A stretch of 64,000 nucleotides of DNA, taken from assembly GCA_022826665.1 (NCBI GenBank), contig JAJDUK010000089.1, positions 1-64,000 on the forward strand, written 5' to 3'. The notes below the pieces were generated by a model that saw only the letters and a list, made by a program, of their open reading frames with translations, had not been told where the DNA came from and did not search any database. The stretch is from Alphaproteobacteria bacterium (GTDB taxonomy: Bacteria; Pseudomonadota; Alphaproteobacteria; UBA828). This document shows, in pieces, positions 28,416 to 36,850 of this stretch (the stretch's first letter is position 1; each line of letters begins with the position of its first letter). The translations under genes were made by a program, and so were the position numbers.

Positions 28416-29220
28416 TCCGAAGAACGGCCACCCGGCGCCGGGCGAGCCGATGCTCAGCGTGGAGGGCATCGCGCTCCGCTTTGGCGGCGTCCAGGCGTTG
28501 GCCGGTGTCGAGTTCACGATTTATGCCGGCGAGATTTGCGCCATCATCGGGCCCAACGGCGCCGGCAAGACCTCCATGCTCAACGTGCTGAACGGCGCTT
28601 ATCAGCCGAGCGAGGGCACGATCACCTTCAAGGGTCGCACGCGCCGCAAGATGCACCCACGCGTCGCCGCCCTGGAGGGCATGGCCCGCACATTCCAGAA
28701 CGTCGCGCTGTTCAAGGGTATGAGCACGCTCGACAACGTGATGGCCGGCCGCAACCTCAAGATGCACAGCAACTTCGTTGCCTGCCTGCTGCCGGTAGGA
28801 CCGTCGCGGGCGGAGGAAGCGCGCCACCGCGCCCACGCTGATGAGGTCATCAGCTTCCTCGAGATCGAGGACATCCGCAACGTGCCGGTGGGCCGGCTGC
28901 CTTACGGCCTGCAGAAGCGAGTGGAGCTCGCCCGCGCGCTCGCGGCCGAGCCCGATCTGCTCCTGCTCGACGAGCCCATGGCCGGAATGAACCGGGGTGA
29001 GAAGGCCGAGATGAGCCGCTTCATCCTGGAGACCAAGGCGCGCTTCGGCACGACCATGGCCCTGATCGAGCACGACATGAGCGTAGTCATGGAGCTTTCC
29101 GACCACATCGTCGTGCTCGACTACGGCCGCAAGATTGCCGACGGTACGCCCGAGGAGGTGCGCACCGACCAGACCGTGATCGACGCCTATCTGGGCGTCG
29201 CGACCGAGGACGACGCGTGA
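28393..29220 (+). CDS. Liv-type ABC transporter ATP-binding protein, LivG-like (operon A)
   Basis: The 275-residue ATPase begins, after a short polar start, with MLSVEGIALRFGGVQALAGVEFTIYAGEI, Walker A GPNGAGKTS, GMARTFQNVALFKGMSTLDNVMAGR as in LivG proteins, and Walker B DLLLLDEPMAGMNRGE. The canonical SGGQ signature is replaced by LPYGLQKRVELARAL, normal for LivG. The start inside the LivF end may be the ATG at 28393 or at 28405. Its stop overlaps the permease ATG. Confidence 0.9.
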   Translation: MKAAMPADPKNGHPAPGEPMLSVEGIALRFGGVQALAGVEFTIYAGEICAIIGPNGAGKTSMLNVLNGAYQPSEGTITFKGRTRRKMHPRVAALEGMARTFQNVALFKGMSTLDNVMAGRNLKMHSNFVACLLPVGPSRAEEARHRAHADEVISFLEIEDIRNVPVGRLPYGLQKRVELARALAAEPDLLLLDEPMAGMNRGEKAEMSRFILETKARFGTTMALIEHDMSVVMELSDHIVVLDYGRKIADGTPEEVRTDQTVIDAYLGVATEDDA

Positions 29221-30155
29221 TGGAGTTTCTCTGGGACTTCTTCGTCGCGCCCTTCATCGACATGATCGAGTTCCCGATATTCCTGGCCGAGGTCGCGGTC
29301 TCCGGTCTGCTCACCGGCGTCATGTACTCGCTGGTGGCACTCGGCTTCGTGCTCATCTTCAAGGCCTCCCAGGTGTTCAACTTCGCACAGGGCGCGATGG
29401 TGCTGTTCGCCGCGCTCACTCTGGTGGGATTGATGGAGCACGGCGTGCCGGTCTGGGGCGCGCTGCCGGTCACGGCGATCGTCATGGTCGCGCTTGCCTT
29501 CGCGATTGAGCGCGGGATGCTGCGCCCGCTGATCAATCAGCCGCCGATCACGCTCTTCATGGCGACTATCGGACTGAGCTTCCTGCTCGAGGGCGCCGGC
29601 GAATGGGTCTGGGGCTCGAACGTGAAGGCGCTCGACCTCGGCATCCCGAATTCCCCGGTCGATGTCGGTGGCATGCTGCTGAACGAGTTCGACCTCATTG
29701 CCGCTTTGGTGGCGGCGGTGCTCGTGGCGGCGCTGGCGCTGATCTTCCAGCACACGCCCATGGGCCGCGCGCTCAGGGCGGTGGCCGACGACCCGCAGGC
29801 CGCGCTCTCCCTCGGCATCTCGCTCCGGACCATCTGGATCATCGTGTGGTCGGTGGCGGGGGTCGTCGCCATCGTCGCGGGCATCATGTGGGGGGCGAAG
29901 AGCGGCGTGCAGTTCAGCCTGTCGCTGATCGCGCTGAAGGCGCTGCCCGTGCTCATCCTGGGCGGGCTGACGTCCGTTCCCGGCGCCATCGTCGGCGGGC
30001 TCATCATCGGCCTCGGTGAGAAAGTCGCCGAGGTCTATTGGGGCCCGGTGATCGGCGGCGCGATCGAGAACTGGTTCGCCTACATGCTGGCGATGCTTGT
30101 TCTCATGTTCCGGCCCCAGGGCCTGTTCGGCGAGAAGATCATCGAGCGGGTGTGA
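29220..30155 (+). CDS. Liv-type ABC transporter permease, LivH-like (operon A)
   Basis: The 311-residue inner-membrane protein has about eight hydrophobic segments and the LivH pattern: SGLLTGVMYSLVALGFVLIFKASQVFNFAQGAMVL near the start, FQHTPMGRALRAVADDPQAALSLGI in the cytoplasmic loop and GGLTSVPGAIVGGLIIGLGE late. The ATG at 29220 overlaps the LivG stop (TGATG). A GTG three bases earlier is an alternative. Confidence 0.92.
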   Translation: MEFLWDFFVAPFIDMIEFPIFLAEVAVSGLLTGVMYSLVALGFVLIFKASQVFNFAQGAMVLFAALTLVGLMEHGVPVWGALPVTAIVMVALAFAIERGMLRPLINQPPITLFMATIGLSFLLEGAGEWVWGSNVKALDLGIPNSPVDVGGMLLNEFDLIAALVAAVLVAALALIFQHTPMGRALRAVADDPQAALSLGISLRTIWIIVWSVAGVVAIVAGIMWGAKSGVQFSLSLIALKALPVLILGGLTSVPGAIVGGLIIGLGEKVAEVYWGPVIGGAIENWFAYMLAMLVLMFRPQGLFGEKIIERV

Positions 30156-31207
30156 CCGTGCTCAGCTATTTCAACGACCTCTACAGCACCTTCTTCGCGA
30201 CCCGTTCGCGCACGATCAACACGGTCTTCGTGACCGTGATCTCGTTGCTCGCGCTCTTCGCCGTTCCGACGTTGGCGAACGAATACTGGCTGCAGGCAAT
30301 TCTGATTCCGTTTCTGATCTTCGCGCTCGCGGCACTTGGTCTCAACCTGCTCACCGGCTTCGCCGGTCAGCTCTCCCTCGGCACCGGCGGCTTCATGGCG
30401 GTCGGTGCCTATTCAGCCTTCAAGATGACGACCGCGTGGCCCGAGTTGGACATTATCGCCATCTTCTTCATCTCGGGCTTCTTCGCCGCCGGCGTCGGCA
30501 TCCTGTTCGGGCTGCCAAGCCTGCGCATCAAGGGCTTCTATCTGGCGGTGGCGACGCTCGCCGCGCAGTTCTTCCTGATCTGGCTCTTCAACCGGGTGCC
30601 GTGGTTCTACAACGACAACCCGTCGGGCACGATCACGGCGCCGCCACGCACCTTCGCAGGCGTCATGGTCACCGGGCCCGAGGCCGCCGCAGAGGTGCGC
30701 TATCTGGTGGCGCTCGTCTTGCTGGCGGTCTTCGTCTTCTTCTCCTGGAATCTGATGCGGAGCCGCTTCGGCCGCGCCTGGATGGCGGTGCGCGACATGG
30801 ACGTGGCCGCCGAGATCGTCGGCATCCCGCTACTGCGCACCAAGCTGCTTGCCTTCGGCGTAAGCTCCTATCTCTGCGGCGTCGCTGGCGCGCTCTTCGT
30901 CTTCCTTTATCTGGGCAGCGCCGAGACAATTGCCTTCGACGTCAACGTCTCATTCCTGGTGCTCTTCATGATCATCGTGGGCGGCCTCGGGTCGATCACG
31001 GGCTCGATTATCGGTGCCGCTTTCATCACCATCCTGCCGATCTTCCTGACCAACCTGAACCCGATCCTCGGCATCGACTTGGCCGTGGACCTCGCCAAGC
31101 ATATCGAGGTCATCATCTTCGGCGGCCTCATCATCGTGATCCTGATCCTCGAGCCGCACGGCATGGCACGCCTCATCCAGATCTCGCGAGAACGGCTCCG
31201 AATTTAG
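30152..31207 (+). CDS. Liv-type ABC transporter permease, LivM-like (operon A)
   Basis: The 351-residue permease has the LivM pattern: ALAALGLNLLTGFAGQLSLGTGGFMAVGAYS, GLPSLRIKGFYLAVATLAAQFFLIWLF, RAWMAVRDMDVAAEIVGIPLLRTKLLAF, and IVGGLGSITGSIIGAAFI. The start is placed at GTG 30152, overlapping the LivH stop by four bases; a GTG at 30158 is also possible. It is the last gene of operon A, whose order is binding protein-F-G-H-M, and it converges with operon B across a 282-base gap. Confidence 0.91.
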   Translation: MTVLSYFNDLYSTFFATRSRTINTVFVTVISLLALFAVPTLANEYWLQAILIPFLIFALAALGLNLLTGFAGQLSLGTGGFMAVGAYSAFKMTTAWPELDIIAIFFISGFFAAGVGILFGLPSLRIKGFYLAVATLAAQFFLIWLFNRVPWFYNDNPSGTITAPPRTFAGVMVTGPEAAAEVRYLVALVLLAVFVFFSWNLMRSRFGRAWMAVRDMDVAAEIVGIPLLRTKLLAFGVSSYLCGVAGALFVFLYLGSAETIAFDVNVSFLVLFMIIVGGLGSITGSIIGAAFITILPIFLTNLNPILGIDLAVDLAKHIEVIIFGGLIIVILILEPHGMARLIQISRERLRI

Positions 31208-31489
31208 CCCACAGCTTTCGACAGGGTCGTTGACTGTCTACCGTCCCGGCCTGCGGTCCGACTCCCTGGAACATGGTGCGATGCAAGCCGTGCGTCGTTC
31301 GAGCCAGGATCGGGCAATGCAGCGACGATTCCGCCGTGCGCGAACGTGCTCTTGCGCCCGTCACCCTTCGGTAGCAGGCGACTCTGGCGCGCGCGACATC
31401 CCACTTTTCCCACTTATCCAACTTAATCCCGGTGAATCCCGGAAAAAAAGTTGCTTTGCGCGTCTCGCGGGCCATTGGCACGTGTCGCC

Positions 31490-32833
31490 TCAGCGGCCGC
31501 GCCGTTCCGGGATGATGCCGCGCGGGCTGAAGCGCATGACGAGGAGCAGGATCAGCCCCATCACGATCAGGCGCATGTAGGCCGCGCTGTCGAGCAGGTG
31601 GGCGCGGAGCGGTTTGTCTTCGGGAAGGCCAGCGGTGATCGCGTCCATCAGCCAGAAGCCGGCGGGCTCGGCCTCGACCCACACGAACCAGACCAGGAAC
31701 CCGCCGAACACGGCGCCCCAGTTGTTGCCCGAGCCGCCGACGATCACCATCACCCAGACCAGGAAGGTGAAGCGGAGCGGCTGATAGCTGCCCGGCGTGA
31801 ACTGCCCGTCGAGCGTGGTCAGCATGGCGCCCGCAATCCCCGTCACCGCCGCGCCCAGCACGAAGATCTGCATGTGGCGCCGGGTCACGTCCTTGCCCAT
31901 CGCCGCCGCCGCGTCCTCGTTGTCGCGAATGGCGCGCATCATGCGCCCCCAGGGCGAGTTCAGCGCGCGCTCGGCGAGCCAGACGATTGCGATCAGGACC
32001 AGCGCGAACAGCACCGCGTAGCAGAGCTTCACGAAGATGCTGGAGCCCGTGATCGGGTCCGCGCCGAGCCAGTGAACCAGGTCGAGGAACCAGGAACTCT
32101 GTTGCAGGTCGATTTCGTAGGGCACCGGCCGGTCGAGGCCCGTGACGTTCTTCACGCCGCGGCTGAGCCAGTCCTCGTTCTTGATGACGGTGATGACGAT
32201 CTCGGCGATGCCGAGCGTGGCGATGGCGAAGTAGTCCGAGCGCAGGCCGAGCGCGACCTTGCCGATGAGCCACGCCGCGCCGGCGGCGAGCAGACCGCCG
32301 ACAATCCAAGAGAGGATGATCGGCAGGCCGGCGCCGCCCAGATATCCGGTCGTGGCGCTGTCGATGCGTTCGATCTCGTCCACCGCCGGGTCGAAGAAGA
32401 TGCGGGCGATGAAGAAGCCGGCGACGAGGACGACCGCCGTCCCCGCCGTGCGCAGCGGTTTTCTCCGCACGAAACGGCGCAGCAGAACGATCAGCAGAGC
32501 GGCCGCCACCACCACCGCGAGCGCGATGCCGAGACCCGCGCCGCCCGCCGACCATGCGTCCGCCACCGGCGACTGCGAGATGAGCACACCGGCCAGGCCG
32601 CCGAGCGCGGCGAAGCCCATCACGCCGACGTTGAGCAGGCCGGCGTAGCCCCACTGCATGTTGAGGCCGAGCGCCATGATCGCGGAGATCAGGCAGAGGT
32701 TGAGGATCGAGAGGCTGACCACCCAGGACTGGCCGACCCCGACCGCGATCAACAGCGCCGCCATGCCGACGAAGAGCAGAGGCGTGCGAAGCCTGGGCGT
32801 CCAAAGGACGGGCCTAGAGAGCTTCGTCCTCAT
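31490..32833 (-). CDS. Liv-type ABC transporter permease, LivM-like, with extra segment (operon B)
   Basis: The 447-residue permease is about 100 longer than the operon A and C LivM proteins. The normal parts are LGLNMQWGYAGLLNVGVMGFAALGG early, LRSDYFAIATLGIAEIVITVIKNEDWLS, GRMMRAIRDNEDAAAAMGKDVTRR and MVIVGGSGNNWGAVFGGFLVWF. Between about residues 95 and 175 there is an added stretch with two hydrophobic helices and an acidic loop (FFDPAVDEIERIDSATTG). The ATG overlaps the LivH stop by four bases. It is the last gene of operon B. Confidence 0.9.
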   Translation of the reverse strand: MRTKLSRPVLWTPRLRTPLLFVGMAALLIAVGVGQSWVVSLSILNLCLISAIMALGLNMQWGYAGLLNVGVMGFAALGGLAGVLISQSPVADAWSAGGAGLGIALAVVVAAALLIVLLRRFVRRKPLRTAGTAVVLVAGFFIARIFFDPAVDEIERIDSATTGYLGGAGLPIILSWIVGGLLAAGAAWLIGKVALGLRSDYFAIATLGIAEIVITVIKNEDWLSRGVKNVTGLDRPVPYEIDLQQSSWFLDLVHWLGADPITGSSIFVKLCYAVLFALVLIAIVWLAERALNSPWGRMMRAIRDNEDAAAAMGKDVTRRHMQIFVLGAAVTGIAGAMLTTLDGQFTPGSYQPLRFTFLVWVMVIVGGSGNNWGAVFGGFLVWFVWVEAEPAGFWLMDAITAGLPEDKPLRAHLLDSAAYMRLIVMGLILLLVMRFSPRGIIPERRGR

Positions 32834-33846
32834 GACAGCACCCGCCCGCGGAAGATCCCGGTCGGGCGCACCAGCAGCACGACCACCAGGATGACGAAGG
32901 AGATTGCGAGCTTGTAGTCGGTCGATAGCAGCTGCATGAGCCCGCTCGGCTCCCAGCTCTCGGGCACCAGGTAGCGCAGGAACTTCTTGTAGGCGTAAGT
33001 CACCGCGGTCTCTGAAAGCGCCACGATGAAGCCGCCGGCGACCGCGCCGATGGGGTGGCCGATCCCGCCCAGGATCGCCGAAGCGAAGATGGGCAGGAGC
33101 AGCTGGAAGTAGGTGAAGGGCTTATAGCTCTTGTCGATGCCGTACATTGTGCCGGCCACCGCAGCCAGGGTGGCGGCGATCAGCCACGCGTAGAACACCA
33201 CGCGGTCGGGACTCACGCCCGAGAGCAGCGCCAGGTCCTCGTTGTCCGAATAGGCGCGCATCGCCTTGCCGGCCCGCGTCCGGTGCAGGAACCAGAAGAG
33301 TGCAGCCACCGCGATCGCGGCGACAGCGAGTGTCAGCCCTTGCGAGAGCTTGATCGCGAGGCCTTCCTTCAGCCCGGTCGCGGCCTTGAATTCGGAGGCC
33401 TTGATGATGAAGCGCGCGCCGTCGGCGAGGCGCCGGTCGTCGGGGCCGATGATGAAGCGGACGATGCCCTGCAGCGCGAACATCACGCCGACCGAGGCGA
33501 TCAGCAGGATCACCGGCGGGCTCTTGCGCCGCCGGTAGAAGCGGAAGACGACGCGGTCCGCAGCCAGGTTGAAGGCGGCCGCGCCCACGATCCCGAAAGG
33601 CAAGGCGATGAGCGCCGTCGGCAGCGGCGCGATGCCGACGCCCATGCCCTGGAACCACCACGTGGTCAGCAGCACGACCATGGTGCCGAACGCCATCACG
33701 TCGCCGTGGGCGAAGTTGGCGAAGCGCAGGATGCCGAAGATCAGCGTGACCCCGAGGGCGCCGAGGGCAAGCTGGGAGCCGTAGGCGACGCCCGGCACGA
33801 TGACGAAATTCAGCAGCAGGACGATCGCGTTCGCGACGTCGGTCAT
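32830..33846 (-). CDS. Liv-type ABC transporter permease, LivH-like (operon B)
   Basis: The 338-residue membrane protein has the LivH pattern: GSQLALGALGVTLIFGILRFANFAHGDVMAFGTMV at the start, VVFRFYRRRKSPPVILLIASVGVMFALQGIVRFIIGP, and GGIGHPIGAVAGGFIVALSE late. It follows LivF by three bases and overlaps LivM by four. Together with the A and C copies it makes three LivH paralogues in the window, clearly different in sequence. Confidence 0.91.
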   Translation of the reverse strand: MTDVANAIVLLLNFVIVPGVAYGSQLALGALGVTLIFGILRFANFAHGDVMAFGTMVVLLTTWWFQGMGVGIAPLPTALIALPFGIVGAAAFNLAADRVVFRFYRRRKSPPVILLIASVGVMFALQGIVRFIIGPDDRRLADGARFIIKASEFKAATGLKEGLAIKLSQGLTLAVAAIAVAALFWFLHRTRAGKAMRAYSDNEDLALLSGVSPDRVVFYAWLIAATLAAVAGTMYGIDKSYKPFTYFQLLLPIFASAILGGIGHPIGAVAGGFIVALSETAVTYAYKKFLRYLVPESWEPSGLMQLLSTDYKLAISFVILVVVLLVRPTGIFRGRVLS

Positions 33847-33849
33847 GGG

Positions 33850-34554
33850 CTACCCGCCGAGGAACGAACGCCGGACTTCGGGGTCGGCGAGGAGTGCTTC
33901 GCCGGTGTCCGTGTGGCGGTTCTGGCCGGTGACGAGCACATAGCCCCGATCGGCGATGGTGAGCGCCTGGGCGGCGTTCTGCTCGACCATCAGGATGGCG
34001 ATGCCGGTCGCGCGGATCTCCAGGATGCGGTCGAAGAGATCGTCCATAACCACCGGGGACACGCCGGCGGTGGGCTCGTCCAGCATGAGCAGCCGGGGCT
34101 CGGTCATCAGCGCCCGGCCGATGGCCACCTGCTGGCGCTGGCCGCCCGAGAGCTCGCCGGCGGGCTGGCGCCGCCTCTCCTTCAGGATCGGGAAGAGATC
34201 GAAGACCCGCGCCATGGTGTCGGCGACGCCCTCGGAGCGGATGTAGGCGCCCATCTCCAGGTTTTCCTGAACCGTCATGGTGGTGAAGACGTTACGCTCC
34301 TGCGGCACAAAGCCCATGCCCTTGCGCACGCGCTCCTGCGGGCTGAGCCGGGTGATGTCCTCGCCGTCGAGCCGGACCGCGCCCTCCCGCAGCACGATCA
34401 TGCCGAAGACTGCCTTCATCGCGGTCGACTTGCCCGCGCCGTTGGGCCCCACGATGACGGCGACCTCACCCTGCTCGGCCTCGATGGTGCAATCGCGGAT
34501 GATGTCCGCGCCGCCATAGCCGCCGGTCATGCCTTCGCCGGCGAGAAAGCTCAT
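33850..34554 (-). CDS. Liv-type ABC transporter ATP-binding protein, LivF-like (operon B)
   Basis: The 234-residue ATPase has Walker A VGPNGAGKST, the MGFVPQERNVFTTMTVQENLEMGAY block, signature LSGGQRQQVAIGRAL, Walker B LLMLDEPTAGVSP and LMVEQNAAQALTIADRGYVL, typical of LivF. The ATG at 34554 overlaps the LivG stop by four bases. Confidence 0.91.
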   Translation of the reverse strand: MSFLAGEGMTGGYGGADIIRDCTIEAEQGEVAVIVGPNGAGKSTAMKAVFGMIVLREGAVRLDGEDITRLSPQERVRKGMGFVPQERNVFTTMTVQENLEMGAYIRSEGVADTMARVFDLFPILKERRRQPAGELSGGQRQQVAIGRALMTEPRLLMLDEPTAGVSPVVMDDLFDRILEIRATGIAILMVEQNAAQALTIADRGYVLVTGQNRHTDTGEALLADPEVRRSFLGG

Positions 34555-35390
34555 GATGCGCCCGCGCCGCGCCGCCGCCCGCGCCCGAGGTAGGAATCGA
34601 TCACCCGTTGGTCCGACTTGACCTCGGCCGGCGAGCCCTGGGTCAGCACCTTGCCCTCAGCCATGACGATCACCGGCTGGCACAGGCGCGAGATGAAGTC
34701 GATGTCGTGCTCGATCATGCAGAAGGTGTAACCGCGCTCCCGGTTGAGGCGGAGGATGGCGTCGCCGATGCTCCGCAGCAGCGTGCGGTTAACGCCGGCG
34801 CCGACCTCGTCGAGGAACACGATCCGGGGCTCGGCCATCATCGTCCGGCCGAGCTCCAGGAGCTTCTTCTGCCCGCCGGAAAGCGCGCCTGCGCGCTCGG
34901 TGGCCACCCGTTCCAGGCCGAGAAACGTGACGACGTCCCAAGCCCGGTCGCGTATCTCCGCTTCCTCGGCACGAACCTTGTCGCGGCGGAACCAGGCGTT
35001 GACCAGCGCCTCGCCGGCCTGACCACCCGGCACCGTCGTCAGGTTCTCCAGGACCGTGAGGCTCGAGAACTCGTGCGCGATCTGAAAGGTGCGCAGAACG
35101 CCCCTGTGAAAGAGCTGGTGCGGCTTCAGGCCGGTGATCTCCTGCTCTTGCAGGAACACCCGGCCTTCGGAGGGCGGATACACGCCGGCGATGACGTTGA
35201 AGAGGGTTGTCTTTCCGGCGCCGTTGGGGCCGATCAGCCCGGTGATCGACCCCTCCTCAATCTCCACACTGACGCCGTCGACGGCGCGGATGCCGCCGAA
35301 ATGCAGATGCAGGTTCTCGACCCGGATCATGGCAGGCGCGCCGTTCGCGCTGCCTTCCGGGGCAGGGGATGCGGCCGGCGGCCCGGTCAT
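34551..35390 (-). CDS. Liv-type ABC transporter ATP-binding protein, LivG-like (operon B)
   Basis: The 279-residue ATPase has an N-terminal polar stretch of about 20 residues, IRVENLHLHFGGIRAVDGVSVEIEEGSITGLIGPNGAGKTTLFN, the GVLRTFQIAHEFSSLTVLENL block, signature LSGGQKKLLELGR and Walker B IVFLDEVGAGVNRT. The aspartate-glutamate pair is kept but DEP is DEV, slightly unusual. It follows the binding-protein gene by 33 bases. Confidence 0.9.
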   Translation of the reverse strand: MTGPPAASPAPEGSANGAPAMIRVENLHLHFGGIRAVDGVSVEIEEGSITGLIGPNGAGKTTLFNVIAGVYPPSEGRVFLQEQEITGLKPHQLFHRGVLRTFQIAHEFSSLTVLENLTTVPGGQAGEALVNAWFRRDKVRAEEAEIRDRAWDVVTFLGLERVATERAGALSGGQKKLLELGRTMMAEPRIVFLDEVGAGVNRTLLRSIGDAILRLNRERGYTFCMIEHDIDFISRLCQPVIVMAEGKVLTQGSPAEVKSDQRVIDSYLGRGRRRGAGAS

Positions 35391-35423
35391 CGCTGCCCGA
35401 GCCGCCGTCCGTCATTGCGCGAT

Positions 35424-36632
35424 CTAGCGGATTTCCTTGGTCATGAAGGCGCCGCCCTCGACCTCCATCACCGCATAGGAGCCAGCGGCCTCGCCCACAT
35501 CGGTGAGCTCGACGTTGGTCGCACCCTGATAGTCGATCTCGCCGCCGTCGGCGAGGATTTGCAGAGCCTTGCCGAGCTCACCCGGTCCGATCTGCTCGCC
35601 CGGCGCGTTGGCGACCTCCAGCACCTTGGACGCGGACGCGCCGCGATCGGCCGTGCCCGCCGCCTGCATGGAGAGCGCGATCAGCGCCGCGGCGTCGTAA
35701 GACTCACCGCGGAACGGGCCGTCGCCGTCCACGCCGTTGGCTGCCGCAAGCTCGACAAATGCCGCAGCGCCCTCGGAGGCCGAGCCCGGCGCGGTGCCGA
35801 TCGTGCCGGTCAGCGCGTCGCCGATCGCCTCGATCAACGAGTCCCCGATCATGCCGTCGCCAACGATGAAGTTCTCGAAGGCGCCAGTGTCGACGGCCCC
35901 CTGGATGATCCCCTTGCCGCCCTGATCGATATAGCCGAAGACCACAAGGTGCTCCGCGCCCGAGGCTGCGAGCGCGCCCACTTCGGCCGAGTAGTCGCCT
36001 TTGCCGTCCTCGTGCGCCGCCGAGATCTCGACTGTGCCGCCGAGGGCGGCGAACGCCGCGCCGAAGCTGCCGTCGAGGCCCTTGCCATAGTCGTTGTTGG
36101 TGTAGGTGACGGCAACGCTGCTGATGCCCCGCTCGATCAGAACCTCGGCGAGCACCTGCCCCTGCCGCGCATCCGACGGCGCGGTGCGGAAGAACAGGCC
36201 GTTGTCTTCGATCGTGGTCAGCGCCGGCGAGGTCGCCGACGGCGAGATGATGACCACGCCATTCGGCACCGCGACGTTGTTGGTGATGGCGATGGTGACG
36301 CCCGAGCAGTCGGCACCGAAGATCGCGGCGACGCCCTCGGCAGTGACCAGACGCTCCGCCGCAGCGGTTGCGGCGGCGGCGTCGATGCAGGTCGAATCGC
36401 CCCTGACCGGGACCATCATCTTGCCGCCGAGGAAGGCGCCTGAATCCGACACCTCCTTCATGGCCAGCTCAGCCGAATCCCCCATGGGGGGCGTCAGCGA
36501 CTCGATCGGGCCGGTGAAGCCGAGAATGACCCCGACCTTCACCTCGTGGCCGTCAGCCTTGGCGTCCGGCGCCAGCCCAAGACAAAGCGCAGCGGCAGCC
36601 GCGACAAATGCAACCCAACCTTTCCTTCTCAT
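35424..36632 (-). CDS. Liv-type ABC transporter substrate-binding protein (operon B)
   Basis: The 402-residue protein starts with a signal peptide (MRRKGWVAFVAAAAALCLGLAPDAKADG) and continues as a family-6 periplasmic-binding protein: VKVGVILGFTGPIESLTPPMGDSAELAMKEV, GAIFGADCSG-like ligand loop, SATSPALTTIEDNGLFFRTAPSDARQG and VTYTNNDYGKGLDGSF, as in LivJ/LivK. A good GGGAG lies before the ATG at 36632; the frame is open further upstream but lacks a signal. The amino acid or other ligand is unknown. It heads operon B (order K-G-F-H-M). Confidence 0.9.
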   Translation of the reverse strand: MRRKGWVAFVAAAAALCLGLAPDAKADGHEVKVGVILGFTGPIESLTPPMGDSAELAMKEVSDSGAFLGGKMMVPVRGDSTCIDAAAATAAAERLVTAEGVAAIFGADCSGVTIAITNNVAVPNGVVIISPSATSPALTTIEDNGLFFRTAPSDARQGQVLAEVLIERGISSVAVTYTNNDYGKGLDGSFGAAFAALGGTVEISAAHEDGKGDYSAEVGALAASGAEHLVVFGYIDQGGKGIIQGAVDTGAFENFIVGDGMIGDSLIEAIGDALTGTIGTAPGSASEGAAAFVELAAANGVDGDGPFRGESYDAAALIALSMQAAGTADRGASASKVLEVANAPGEQIGPGELGKALQILADGGEIDYQGATNVELTDVGEAAGSYAVMEVEGGAFMTKEIR

Positions 36633-36704
36633 GATTCGTGCTCCCTGTCCGAGGGTCGCGGCCGCACGCCCCAGCGATGGCGCGGTGCGCCGACCGGTTC
36701 GCAA

Positions 36705-36734
36705 ATCATAGCGTGCTTTGACCGGTGTTTCGAA
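36705..36734 (-). promoter_or_regulatory. Possible sigma-70-type promoter for Liv operon B
   Basis: On the minus strand, TATGAT (36710-36705) lies 18 bases after TTCGAA (36734-36729). The -10 is good (5 of 6), the -35 poor (3 of 6). It points to the binding-protein gene starting at 36632 and overlaps the candidate uvrC promoter. Confidence 0.35.
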
Positions 36735-36747
36735 CGGATTGGCTAAT
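36718..36747 (+). promoter_or_regulatory. Possible sigma-70-type promoter for uvrC
   Basis: TTGACC (36718-36723) and GCTAAT (36742-36747) are 18 bases apart, about 100 bases before the uvrC ATG. Five of six -35 and four of six -10 bases match the consensus. It overlaps the divergent candidate for operon B, so the two could exclude each other. Confidence 0.35.
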
Positions 36748-36850
36748 CGAGTCATGTCTCGTGATCTGCAGTTGCCTTGGTTCGCGCGTTGACGGGCCGC
36801 GGGGCAGGGACTATCTCTCAGCCCAAGCGGCGCATCAGGCGGATGACGCG

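Noticed and set aside
31208-31489. 282-base gap between the ends of Liv operons A and B
   Set aside because: I looked for a gene, tRNA or clear bidirectional terminator and found none. There is an A-run (31441-31449) but no proper hairpin beside it.
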